64,000 nt of DNA from Oscillospiraceae bacterium (GCA_031262985.1 JAISGQ010000047.1:28261-92260); one strand, 5' to 3'. Shown: positions 43,083-51,535, numbered from the stretch's first letter. The notes: generated by a model not told the origin, from the sequence alone. Translations and numbers: made by a program.

Positions 43083-43856
43083 ATGCTTATGTCTAATTTT
43101 AGAAAACCCGGGGCTAATGTTCGCATCTGGGCGGTTATGGTGCTTTCTGCCGTAATGCTTATAGGGAATATTTCCGTAGGCTTCGCGCAAACGATTGCCC
43201 AGAAACCGGGTACATTTAAGCTTGAGTTTGAAGAGGCCAAGCTTGTAGAATCTTACGGAACAAGCGGATATTTTGAGTCCGAGGTTGACGGTTCCGAATT
43301 GTACATTGACTGCGGTACATTTAATTTCCCCGGCTCTTATCTCAAGCTTAAAGTAACTATCAAGAATACAGGTGACCTCAAGGCTGATTTAGTTGACTAT
43401 TCGGAGGAATCCGGATCTGTTGATTTCTCACAGATGTTTGACGTGGATTTTGAGGATTTGGATCTTGAAGGTATAACTGAGGATAGTTTTATTGCAGACT
43501 TTATGAAGGTCGAATTTTCATCTGATTATGCTGAAACAATAGAGCCCGGTCAGTCTGCTGATTTTGATGTAACAGTCAGATGGGATGTAGACGGCGACTA
43601 CGGCAACGATGTTTTTGCAATAACAGCTTTTGCAATTTCTTTAGATTATGAAAATGACGAAACTGTCGTAATCGAGGACGAACCCGGCGAGGTCAAGGGA
43701 GACACAGATGTTGTTCCTAAGACAGGCGATGAGGGCAATCCTTACTTATGGATTTATCATACACTTACAATAGTTTCCGGATTGGTATTGCTCGCTTCTA
43801 TTGTTGTTCTTATTGCATCTAAAAAGAAGAGCAAACAGACTATCAGTATTTCCTAA
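43083..43856 (+). CDS. Exported protein with sorting-type C-terminal anchor (VPKTGD)
   Basis: 257 residues. Signal peptide (hydrophobic about 19-38, cleavage near GFAQ), an acidic beta-rich domain (about 45-205), then the tail VVPKTGDEGNPYLW, a hydrophobic helix (about 228-247) and SKKKSKQ: the layout of a sortase substrate with VPxTG in place of LPxTG. It would be linked to the cell wall, possibly as the base for the neighbouring TasA-like proteins. ATG at 43083 is preceded by GGGAG at 9 nt; an earlier in-frame start at 43044 has no ribosome site. Confidence 0.78.
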   Translation: MLMSNFRKPGANVRIWAVMVLSAVMLIGNISVGFAQTIAQKPGTFKLEFEEAKLVESYGTSGYFESEVDGSELYIDCGTFNFPGSYLKLKVTIKNTGDLKADLVDYSEESGSVDFSQMFDVDFEDLDLEGITEDSFIADFMKVEFSSDYAETIEPGQSADFDVTVRWDVDGDYGNDVFAITAFAISLDYENDETVVIEDEPGEVKGDTDVVPKTGDEGNPYLWIYHTLTIVSGLVLLASIVVLIASKKKSKQTISIS

Positions 43857-43906
43857 ATATAAGATTATTTCATGCTCAACTTTTTAATTGAAAGGAAGGA
43901 ACTGCA

Positions 43907-44467
43907 ATGAAATCCAGAAAAACACTAATCATAGTCGCAATGCTTTTAGTTTGCGCTATGTTCACCTCCATGGGCTACGCTTATTTAAGCTCATCCCAGA
44001 CGGTGACGGGAACAGTTACTGCCGAGGGCAGTTTTGATGTAGATTTTGGCACTGTAACCGCTACGGGCGGTGACGCCAATATTACTATGACCGCAGGAGT
44101 TGTTACAGCAGTTGAAGGCTTTGAAGCTCTCCCCGTAAACTTTAAGGGAGTAACAGCAAACAATCAAGTTAAAATCGTTAAGTTTAATTTGGTTAATAAC
44201 GGTACAGTTGATGCTACTATGCCGACTGTAGATGCTGTCAAGTCGTTCTACAGTGCAAATGGAGTCACAGCTTATGTGACAGACAGAAGCGGCGCAACAC
44301 TTGCCGCAGGCGCAGAGGGCAGTATCACCATTAAGTTTGTGTTCACAGGCTATGACACATACGAGGGCGGCGAAACAAGCTACAACCTCAGCCTCAACTT
44401 CGCGCAGAACACATCTACAGTAGAACTCACACCGACATACGGATTCATTCCGGCATCAGAAGCATAA
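43907..44467 (+). CDS. SipW-dependent TasA-like exported protein 3
   Basis: 186 residues. Signal segment ends SMGYAYLSSSQTVTGTVTAEG, followed by SFDVDFGTV, very like protein 2. The mature domain has alternating hydrophobic residues and EGGETSYNLSLNFAQ near the end. Ribosome site GAAAGGAAGG. It lies 17 bp before the next gene. Confidence 0.8.
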   Translation: MKSRKTLIIVAMLLVCAMFTSMGYAYLSSSQTVTGTVTAEGSFDVDFGTVTATGGDANITMTAGVVTAVEGFEALPVNFKGVTANNQVKIVKFNLVNNGTVDATMPTVDAVKSFYSANGVTAYVTDRSGATLAAGAEGSITIKFVFTGYDTYEGGETSYNLSLNFAQNTSTVELTPTYGFIPASEA

Positions 44468-44484
44468 GAGAGGAGGAGTAAATT

Positions 44485-45534
44485 ATGATGAATACACGTT
44501 CAAGCAAGAACCGTTCGGGCAAGTCCCGCACAAGTAGAAGTCACTCGGGAACAGCAGTTAAGCGTTCTAAGGCAAAATTTATTCCGCTTATCATTGCTTT
44601 CATGCTCGTCTTGACAGGCGCAGTTTCAGCCGGCTTTGCCGCTTGGTCTGAGACACTTGTCGTCAAGGGCGATGTCGAGTACACACAGAAGCCCATGTAC
44701 TTTAACGGTATAGAGAAAAGCGGTACGGTTAAAGGCAATCAGGTTGCAGATATTAACGCAGACGACGGCGTGAGTTTAAGCAGCTTCCGCACTACCGCAC
44801 AAGGTAGGAATTGGCTTGCTGTCAAGCTGATGCGCGACGGCAACTCAAAGGTTGTTTCTTACGCTACTTATGCTGTACCTGCAGAGTTTAGTACAACAGG
44901 CGAAGGAGTGACATCTGCAACAGCTACTGTTACAAACACAAAGCTCGGCACAGGCTCTACTGACTCCTCTGCTGAGGACGGTAACAATAACAAGACCAAA
45001 GGAAACGGCAATCCTTATTACTACGAGCGTAAGGTTACATCTACCCAAACTGGCGGTGGCGGCTTCGGTGGTGGTTTCGGTGGTGGTTTCGGCGGCTTCG
45101 GTGGACCTCCTCAAACAACCTACACCCGTGAGAACTATGTAAACTTCACCTCCGGCAACTACAGCCTCGGTGAAAACGATTCATCCAGCAGCGGTCAGGA
45201 TAAGTTCGAGTTCTATTCTGCTAACATTCCTGTAGCTTTCACACTCTACAATCCAAGCAATAAGCCCGCTACAATCGCAAGCGTCAGCACAGGCAATTAT
45301 ACTGTCACAGGTATTAGCGGAGGTAGAATAAACCCAACAGTAATTCCCTCAAAAGGAAAAGTGACATTTGTTGTTAAACCCAACAGAGTTGCTCCTGCGT
45401 ATTTTGGAAATCCCCCTGTCGGCACTACATCTATAGGCGATTATACTGTAACCATTACAGATGTTGCGGGTCACACATACACCGCAAAGGTTGCAGTTGA
45501 AAGAGAAGCTACACTCCAACCCCCACCCCGATAA
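44485..45534 (+). CDS. SipW-dependent exported protein with Gly-rich insert
   Basis: 349 residues. A long basic N-terminal region (MNTRSSKNRSGKSRTSRS, about 1-32) precedes the hydrophobic core and GFAAWSETLVVKGDV, again the SipW-type signal. The mature chain has a Gly-Phe repeat (GGGFGGGFGG, about 192-209) and a C-terminal beta-domain (IPVAFTLYNPSNKPATI and later) like an immunoglobulin-type fold. The repeat DNA is itself a triplet tandem repeat and may vary in length. GAGGAGGAG precedes the start. Confidence 0.78.
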   Translation: MMNTRSSKNRSGKSRTSRSHSGTAVKRSKAKFIPLIIAFMLVLTGAVSAGFAAWSETLVVKGDVEYTQKPMYFNGIEKSGTVKGNQVADINADDGVSLSSFRTTAQGRNWLAVKLMRDGNSKVVSYATYAVPAEFSTTGEGVTSATATVTNTKLGTGSTDSSAEDGNNNKTKGNGNPYYYERKVTSTQTGGGGFGGGFGGGFGGFGGPPQTTYTRENYVNFTSGNYSLGENDSSSSGQDKFEFYSANIPVAFTLYNPSNKPATIASVSTGNYTVTGISGGRINPTVIPSKGKVTFVVKPNRVAPAYFGNPPVGTTSIGDYTVTITDVAGHTYTAKVAVEREATLQPPPR

Positions 45535-45658
45535 CCAAAACAATACGCACTGCTCAGGCAGAACATCCGTATTCACACAAAGCAATTATAGCGGGCGGTT
45601 TAAACCGCCCGCTATTTGTGAATATTATCTCCATCACATTTTAAGGCGGTGATGTTTC

Positions 45659-46870
45659 ATATTTAAGGCTAAATACAGAGAACCCGCTGTTCTCCTCCTC
45701 CTCGTAGCTATCGTCTCCTGCACGGGAACGACACTGCTCGTCCCGCTTATGAAAAGCGGGTACACCAACTTCTTCCTCCCGCTCTTCTGCCTCCTGCTCG
45801 CGGCGTGGTGCTACAAGCACAAGGGTGCGCCGAAACGGTGCAAGAAATCCGTCAAAACGAGTGTACTCGTCTGGGCGTGCATTGCCGCTATATTCGTTAT
45901 CGCGCTCAGGTTCACCTCCGGCATAATTGACGGCTTCGCGAAAAATGTGTATGACACCTCGTTTTTCGGGATAATCAAAGGCATTTTCATTTACGGCAGT
46001 GTGATAGTTTTCAGCGAGTATATACGCGCCCACCTCCTCCAAAACCTACGCCCGAAAAAGAGAGAAACCAAAGTAATCTGCGTACTAACCTGCGCGGCGT
46101 TCGCTCTTTTTGAGATTGACCCCGCGCGTTTTCTGCGCAACTTGGGCACTCCCATGGGTATATTCGAGCAAATCGGCAACAACGTGTTGCCGGCAGTAGT
46201 AGTTTCGATTTTCCTCACCTACTGCTCCTACATCGCGGGCTTCAAGCCCACCGTGATATATATGCTCATAGCGAAGCTCCCCTTCTACCTTCTCCCGATT
46301 ATCCCGAATAATCAGTGGATAACCGCCGCACTCCTTCGCACAATCGTCCCCTTCCTCGCCATACTTGTGGTGTCGTATGACGTGTCCTATCTCACACACA
46401 GTGTTTCGAGGAGAGACCTAAAGAAGGAGAACCCCATGAACTGGATTCCGACATTTATCTTCCTCATTGTGTTCATGCTCTTTGTTATCGGTATTTTCCC
46501 GATTCGCCCCGTCTCTATAGCCTCCGGCAGTATGGAGCCGTCCATCATGACGGGCGACATGGTGATAATCAGCAGTCTCGAGAACGACGAAATCAAGGTA
46601 GGCGACGTTGTGGAGTACAAGCGAGACAACTACAGCGTCATTCACCGAGTGATTGAAATTGTCCCCGAGCAGGGGTATAATTACTACAAAACCCAAGGCG
46701 ACAACAACAACACTCCCGACAGAGACCTTGTCCCGCACGAGGCGATTGTCGGCAAAGTGAAAATGCGGATACCCTATTTAGGTTGGATTACGCTGTGGAT
46801 GAACTCTGCGAGCGTTGAAGATACGGCACAAAATGAAGTAGATATTGAAACCGGAGGTACTTATGATTAA
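45659..46870 (+). CDS. sipW: SipW-type signal peptidase I with polytopic N-terminal domain (start non-standard)
   Basis: Removes the signal peptides of the preceding exported proteins. The C-terminal 180 residues carry SGSMEPSIMTGD with the catalytic Ser and VIHRVIEI with His replacing the usual Lys, the mark of the SipW/ER type. Ahead of it are about six membrane helices, an extra domain found in some Clostridia. The first normal start is ATG 45749, but it has no ribosome site and would cut a membrane helix. The frame stays open and protein-like upstream to an ATA at 45659, 8 nt after AAGGCGGTG. The true start is therefore ATA, or the ATG at 45652 with a +1 shift at ATT-TAA, or the sequence has an error. 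Confidence 0.8.
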   Translation: MFKAKYREPAVLLLLVAIVSCTGTTLLVPLMKSGYTNFFLPLFCLLLAAWCYKHKGAPKRCKKSVKTSVLVWACIAAIFVIALRFTSGIIDGFAKNVYDTSFFGIIKGIFIYGSVIVFSEYIRAHLLQNLRPKKRETKVICVLTCAAFALFEIDPARFLRNLGTPMGIFEQIGNNVLPAVVVSIFLTYCSYIAGFKPTVIYMLIAKLPFYLLPIIPNNQWITAALLRTIVPFLAILVVSYDVSYLTHSVSRRDLKKENPMNWIPTFIFLIVFMLFVIGIFPIRPVSIASGSMEPSIMTGDMVIISSLENDEIKVGDVVEYKRDNYSVIHRVIEIVPEQGYNYYKTQGDNNNTPDRDLVPHEAIVGKVKMRIPYLGWITLWMNSASVEDTAQNEVDIETGGTYD

Positions 46871-48170
46871 ACAATTCAGAGAGTTTTTGATGAAAACCAT
46901 AGGACTTAAAAGACCCGTAATGACAAAGACGACCAACCTCACCGTCAGCGGAGTAATAGCCGCCGCCATGGCACTTTGCATAGCAATGTCTGTGTATTTT
47001 GCTGTCCCGAAGAACACCGTGGTGGAGAGCACGAAATTCTCCTCCACCAGCACATCCTATTTCTCCTACAATGTTGACCTCTTGAAGAACAGCTTCTACA
47101 AAGATAAAACCATCCCTGCCAATTTGGTATACGTTGAGTCGATTGTGGAGAAAGTAAACGCCAATTTCAACTACACCTACACAACCTCAGTCCCCGCCGA
47201 GACTGTGTACTCCTACAAGGTGGAGTACAGCCTCATGGCGATTAGCAATGACAGCACTCCCGAGCTTGAGCGGGTTCTGTGGCACAGTGAGAAGGTTTTG
47301 CTGGAAACGGAGGAAACCGAGGCGGAAGAAAAGTATTTCAATATTGAAATTCCCTTTGAGTATAGCCCCCGTGAATTCTCAAATACGCTCAGAAAATTCT
47401 CTGAGGACTTGAGAGTTTCGTTTAACGCACGTGTTGACTTCACCCTGACGGTGGACGTTGTCTCCACAATAGCGGGGGAGAAGCCGATTAAGACAAAGCA
47501 CATTCACAGATTTTCACAGCCGGTAATGCGCGATACGTTCTTTATTACAGGTGAGGATGCGGTCAAAACTCCGCAGGAAATCAAGGAGGAGAACGTGGTG
47601 ACTACTCCTCCCGTGTACGCTTTGACGGTGGTATTCGCGTTTGCTGCACTCCTCATGCTGGCTGCACTTCTTGCATTCCGCTCGCTGGTTGTTACTTTTG
47701 AGGGCGACCCCTACGAGAACGAGGTCAACCGCCTTATCTCCCTTGTGGAGGACAGATTGGTGTTCATTGCCACTCCGAAGTACGACATGAAGGACAACAT
47801 CCTGCTCCACGACTTCGCCAGCATGATGAAACTGTCCGACGAGTGTGCAACTCCCATCATCTGCTACCGCAGTGAGGGCGAACCGAAGAGTACGGTTTTC
47901 TTCATTGTGGAGGACTATCGTATGTACTTCTATCTTGTCTCCGCCGGTGACTTTGACAGCAAGGAGCAGGCGTTGCAGAAGGCATATGACGGCGTCTCCG
48001 ACGAGGATGACGACTACGATTTTGACGATGACGATGACGAGGAGGAAGGCGACGACAACGACGACGGTTTCTACGACACCGACCGAAAAAAGGGAAGAAC
48101 CCTCTCCATAGGCTCAAAGACGGAGGAGGAAGATGACGAATCGGAGGACGATGAGCCGGAGGACGACTAA
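46863..48170 (+). CDS. DUF5305-like membrane protein with highly acidic tail
   Basis: 435 residues. One membrane helix near 32-50, an extracellular beta-rich domain (about 55-260) with the KPIKTKHIHRF segment, a second helix (about 262-285), then a cytoplasmic domain (about 290-375) and a tail of almost pure Asp/Glu (about 385-435). The fold and position after a SipW-type peptidase match DUF5305, a family that co-occurs with such loci in bacteria and archaea. ATG 46863 with GGAGGTACTT upstream overlaps the sipW stop, so the two are coupled. It may be a partner or regulator of the peptidase (inference). Confidence 0.75.
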   Translation: MIKQFREFLMKTIGLKRPVMTKTTNLTVSGVIAAAMALCIAMSVYFAVPKNTVVESTKFSSTSTSYFSYNVDLLKNSFYKDKTIPANLVYVESIVEKVNANFNYTYTTSVPAETVYSYKVEYSLMAISNDSTPELERVLWHSEKVLLETEETEAEEKYFNIEIPFEYSPREFSNTLRKFSEDLRVSFNARVDFTLTVDVVSTIAGEKPIKTKHIHRFSQPVMRDTFFITGEDAVKTPQEIKEENVVTTPPVYALTVVFAFAALLMLAALLAFRSLVVTFEGDPYENEVNRLISLVEDRLVFIATPKYDMKDNILLHDFASMMKLSDECATPIICYRSEGEPKSTVFFIVEDYRMYFYLVSAGDFDSKEQALQKAYDGVSDEDDDYDFDDDDDEEEGDDNDDGFYDTDRKKGRTLSIGSKTEEEDDESEDDEPEDD

Positions 48171-48210
48171 CTATCGGTAATTCTGAGAGCAAATATTGCT
48201 ATTGGTATTA

Positions 48211-48248
48211 AATTCAGTCGGACACACTGAGGTGTGTCCGACTGAATT
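48211..48248 (+). terminator. Terminator of the SipW locus
   Basis: Perfect 17-bp stem AATTCAGTCGGACACAC with its complement and a TGAG loop, followed by TTATCTG. It stands 40 bp after the last gene of the locus. Confidence 0.75.
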
Positions 48249-48263
48249 TATCTGAAATAACAC

Positions 48264-48292
48264 TTGCATAATCCATCAATCTGTGTTATAGT
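48264..48292 (+). promoter_or_regulatory. Predicted promoter of the threonine-branch operon
   Basis: TTGCAT (48264-48269), 17-bp spacer, TATAGT (48287-48292). The leader to the ACT gene would be about 280 nt and would contain the inverted-repeat element at 48386-48546. Confidence 0.5.
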
Positions 48293-48385
48293 GTACGTCA
48301 GTACAGGACAGCAGTACACGGCACGTAGAAAACCCCCTCTCGTTTTGTCTGTTTGTCACCAATATTCTGACCGCGATTTATGCAA

Positions 48386-48546
48386 TATAGCAGTTCCGCT
48401 TGGCGTTTGTGGCTTTCTTGGCGAGGATTTTTGTCGTCAAACAAGGCGGATGACGCAGGCTTGCTGGCGCAAGTCAAGGAGGACAACGCAGTTTGACGGC
48501 AAAAAGACTGCCAAGAAAGCCGCAAATGTCAAGTGGAACTGCTATA
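48386..48546. mobile_element. Long imperfect palindrome, MITE-like
   Basis: Left arm TATAGCAGTTCCGCTTGGCG and the reverse complement of the right end TATAGCAGTTCCACTTGACA match at 17 of 20, and both continue with TTTG(T/C)GGCTTTCTTGGC and later TTTTTG(T/C)CGTCAAAC. The 161-bp unit is a near-complete hairpin with arms of about 65-75 bp and no gene. It sits in the leader of the hom operon. Confidence 0.65.
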
Positions 48547-48576
48547 CGTATATCCAACTGCAAGGGAGGCTGTCAT

Positions 48577-49014
48577 ATGTCGCTTGAATATCTTCTCGTA
48601 AAAAGCGAGGCACTGCCCGACGTCTACAGAAGCGTAGTTTACGCAAAGAAGCTGCTTTCCTCAGGGGAGGCGAGCTCCTCCGCCGAGGCGGCGAGAATGG
48701 CGGGTATATCACGAAGCGCGTTCTACAAATACAAGGATATGGTTTTCCAGTACGAGAAGGCTGTACGCGACGAGGTCATCACCGTCCACGCCGTACTCAC
48801 CGACAAGCCGGGAGTACTCTCCGCGCTGCTTGCGGTGTTTTTCGAGGCGAAGGCGAACATTCTCACCGTCAACCAAAACATCCCCGTAGGAGGAGTAGCC
48901 TCCGTCTCCATCTCGGCGCGGACCGACAGCATGAGCATATCGAAGGAGGAGCTGTTTTCCATGCTCCAAGACCTTTCGGGAGTGAAAACAATAGACAACA
49001 TATCGGGAGTATAA
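48577..49014 (+). CDS. ACT-domain regulator (UPF0735/PheB-ThrR type)
   Basis: 145 residues. The N-terminal half has a helix-turn-helix-like segment (SSAEAARMAGISRSAFYKYKD), the C-terminal half an ACT domain (VHAVLTDKPGVLSALLAVF). The family, called PheB or ThrR in Bacillus, sits upstream of hom and represses threonine genes in response to amino acids; here it again directly precedes hom, 39 bp away. ATG at 48577 is preceded by GGGAGG; the upstream frame to 48493 lies in the inverted repeat. Confidence 0.9.
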   Translation: MSLEYLLVKSEALPDVYRSVVYAKKLLSSGEASSSAEAARMAGISRSAFYKYKDMVFQYEKAVRDEVITVHAVLTDKPGVLSALLAVFFEAKANILTVNQNIPVGGVASVSISARTDSMSISKEELFSMLQDLSGVKTIDNISGV

Positions 49015-49053
49015 TGTATATTATATTGTGAGATACAGTAAGGAGCGAAAATA

Positions 49054-50301
49054 ATGATAAACATAGCCATAATGGGGCATGGAGTAGTTGGCACGGGGGT
49101 AGTTGAGGTCATCCGAAAAAACAGGGACTCCATCGAGCGAAGGGCGGGAGAACGCATACGCATAAAGTACATTCTCGACCTGCGCGACTTCCCCGACCTG
49201 CCCTACTCCGACAGATTTATAAAGGATTTTGCTTTAATAGAAAACGACAGCGACATAAGCATAGTAGTTGAGTGTATGGGTGGACTTGACATAGCCTACG
49301 ACTTTGTCAAGCGTTCACTGCTTTCGGGAAAGAGCGTCGTCACCTCAAATAAGGAGCTGATAGCCGAGCGAGGGCATGAGCTGATAGCGATAGCGAAGGC
49401 GCAGAATCTCAACCTCCTCTTTGAGGCGAGCGTGGGAGGAGGAATCCCGATTATACGTCCCCTCAGCCAGTGCATGGCGGCAAACGAGGTGTCGGAGATT
49501 GCGGGAATCCTCAACGGCACAACAAACTACATCCTAACTAAGATGATTCGCGAGAGCTACTCCTTCGAGGAGGCTCTTCAGAAGGCGCAGGCTCACGGCT
49601 ACGCGGAGGCTGACCCCACTGCGGACGTGGACGGACACGACGCCTGCCGCAAAATCTGCATTTTAGCGAGCCTTGCGTTCGGCAAGCACATCTACCCCCG
49701 CGAGGTTCACACGGAGGGAATCCGCGATGTCACCTTGCAGGACGTTGCCTACTGCAGCGCGTGGGGCGGCGCGATAAAGCTGCTTGGAGTAGCCAAGAAG
49801 CAGGAGGACGGCAAGCTGCTCATTAACGTAGCACCCTACTTCATTCCGATTATCAACCAAATGTCGAGTATAGACGACGTGTTCAACGGCATAATGGTGC
49901 GCGGAGACGCCACAGGCGACGTAGTGTTCTACGGAAGGGGAGCGGGTAAGCTCCCGACTGCGAGTGCTGTTGTGGCGGACGTAATTGACTGCGTAAAGCA
50001 CATCTCCGCGCGGAAGTACCTCTACTGGGAGGACGCGGAGGAGAACATGGTAGCCGACTACACGGGCGAACAGACCGCCATGTACATCCGTATCTGCGGC
50101 GGCGATGAGGAGATGCTCAGAAACGCGGTGGAGGAGATATACGGCGCGTGCAAGCGGCTTGCTCCTAAGAGCGGCTATCCTGCGAACGAAGCGGCGTTTG
50201 TTACTCCTGTCACTTCTGTCAAGAACCACAATGAGGCGCAGGAGATACTCTCCCAGCAGGGATTTAATGTGATTAACCGGATTAGGATATTTGCGGATTA
50301 G
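49054..50301 (+). CDS. hom: Homoserine dehydrogenase
   Basis: Reduces aspartate semialdehyde to homoserine. 415 residues. NAD(P)-binding GHGVVGTGV (about 8-16), catalytic-domain motif GGGIPIIRPL and LNGTTNYIL, then DPTADVDGHDACRK with the catalytic Asp/Lys, and a C-terminal ACT domain (about 345-405) for feedback by threonine. AAGGAGCG precedes the ATG. In operon with the ACT regulator and, after a repeat, thrB and lysC. Confidence 0.97.
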   Translation: MINIAIMGHGVVGTGVVEVIRKNRDSIERRAGERIRIKYILDLRDFPDLPYSDRFIKDFALIENDSDISIVVECMGGLDIAYDFVKRSLLSGKSVVTSNKELIAERGHELIAIAKAQNLNLLFEASVGGGIPIIRPLSQCMAANEVSEIAGILNGTTNYILTKMIRESYSFEEALQKAQAHGYAEADPTADVDGHDACRKICILASLAFGKHIYPREVHTEGIRDVTLQDVAYCSAWGGAIKLLGVAKKQEDGKLLINVAPYFIPIINQMSSIDDVFNGIMVRGDATGDVVFYGRGAGKLPTASAVVADVIDCVKHISARKYLYWEDAEENMVADYTGEQTAMYIRICGGDEEMLRNAVEEIYGACKRLAPKSGYPANEAAFVTPVTSVKNHNEAQEILSQQGFNVINRIRIFAD

Positions 50302-50378
50302 GGCATTTGCGGATTGGATTTTTTTGGCTGACAGATGTATGAGCGTCTGATTGTAATTCGGTAAAGGTTTTGGCAATA

Positions 50379-50592
50379 AAGTAGGTCGCAAGGCGACCTA
50401 CACAGGGAACCCCCGGCGAGGGTTCCCTACGGTAAAAATGTCCTTAGGGACATTTTTACCTACCCCTCCTGCGCTTTTCTGACGATAAAGGATTTCGCCA
50501 TCTGCGGATGGCGAGTTAGGGCTCTGCCCTAACAACCCGCAAGCCTTTGAAAAGGCTTGACCTAAACTTTAACTCTTTGGCAACAGATTTTA
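50379..50592 (+). repeat. Composite palindromic repeat, copy B (inverted relative to copy A)
   Basis: Starts AAGTAGGTCGCAAGGCGACC and ends CTTTGGCAACAGATTT. It has all the modules of copy A in the opposite orientation: GACC hairpin, GGGAACCCCC, AAAATGTCCTTAGGGACATTTT-like hairpin, CCCCTCCTGCG, CGCCATCTGCGGATGGCG, AGGGCTCTGCCCT, and AAGCCTTTGAAAAGGCTT. It is inserted between hom and thrB without breaking either gene. Confidence 0.88.
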
Positions 50593-50644
50593 GTTTGTGA
50601 GTAAATTAATCAGCCATTATTTCAACAGAAAGGCAATGAGCCTT

Positions 50645-51535
50645 ATGATAATTAAAGTTCCCGCTACCAGCGCGAATCTCGGTTCGGGATTCGACTCCCT
50701 CGGAATCGCGCTCTCCCTCTTCAACGAGGTCGAGATGGAGGAGAGTGACTGCGTTGACATTGCCTCCCTCGACGAAATAGCAGTTCCCACAGGCGAGGAT
50801 AATCTGATTTTTGAATCGGCAAAGCACCTCTTTGACCTGTGCGGAAAACAGCTCCGCGGACTTAAACTCCGCCAGAGAAACCGTATTCCCATGACGCGAG
50901 GGCTTGGCTCAAGCTCCGCCTGCATAGTCGCAGGGCTTCTCGGTGCTAACATCCTGCTCGGCGAGCCTATGAGCAGGAGCGAGCTGGTCAACATAGCCAA
51001 CAGCATCGAGGGACATCCCGACAACACCACTCCCGCACTGCTCGGAGGGCTTGTCACCTCAGCCGTTGCAAACAACAAGGTGTACTCCGTGAGCGTTCCC
51101 GTGGCAAAAAAGCTGCGATTCGCCGCGTTTATCCCTCCCTTTGAGCTGAAAACCAGCGTTGCCCGCCGCGTGCTTCCTACGGGAGTGTCGAGGGAGGACG
51201 CTGTCTACAACCTCTCCCGCTCGGCACTCATGACAGCCTCGCTCTTTTCGGGCAACGTCGAGAACCTCCGCGTCTCCGTGGAGGACAGAATACACCAGCC
51301 CTACCGCCTCCACTTCATCGAGAAGGGGGAGGACATATTCGCCCTGAGCTATGAGTTCGGCTCATACGGCACATATATCAGCGGCGCAGGTCCTACCATA
51401 ATGAGCATTATAGAAAGGGGCAACAAGACCTTCTCCCGAAAATGCCTTGAGCGTATGGCGGAGAAGGGCATAAACGGCTGGGAGATTGTCATACTCGAGG
51501 CAAGCGGCAACGGCGCGTTTGCCGAATATTATTGA
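50645..51535 (+). CDS. thrB: Homoserine kinase
   Basis: Phosphorylates homoserine on the way to threonine. 296 residues, GHMP kinase fold: VPATSANLGSGFDSLG at the N-terminus, ATP loop MTRGLGSSSA (about 84-93) and the C-terminal GAGPTIMS motif. ATG at 50645 (MIIKVPATS) is chosen because AAAGG lies about 10 nt upstream; starts at 50597 or 50636 are less well supported. thrC is not in the window. Confidence 0.94.
   Translation: MIIKVPATSANLGSGFDSLGIALSLFNEVEMEESDCVDIASLDEIAVPTGEDNLIFESAKHLFDLCGKQLRGLKLRQRNRIPMTRGLGSSSACIVAGLLGANILLGEPMSRSELVNIANSIEGHPDNTTPALLGGLVTSAVANNKVYSVSVPVAKKLRFAAFIPPFELKTSVARRVLPTGVSREDAVYNLSRSALMTASLFSGNVENLRVSVEDRIHQPYRLHFIEKGEDIFALSYEFGSYGTYISGAGPTIMSIIERGNKTFSRKCLERMAEKGINGWEIVILEASGNGAFAEYY

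Noticed and set aside
45661..45748. Separate small membrane peptide upstream of sipW
   Set aside because: The frame is continuous with the peptidase and has no stop of its own, so it is treated as the peptidase N-terminus.
48264..48587. Plus-strand frame of 107 codons through the long palindrome
   Set aside because: The frame crosses the inverted-repeat element and ends in the ACT gene in another phase; no ribosome site. The ACT protein starts at 48577.
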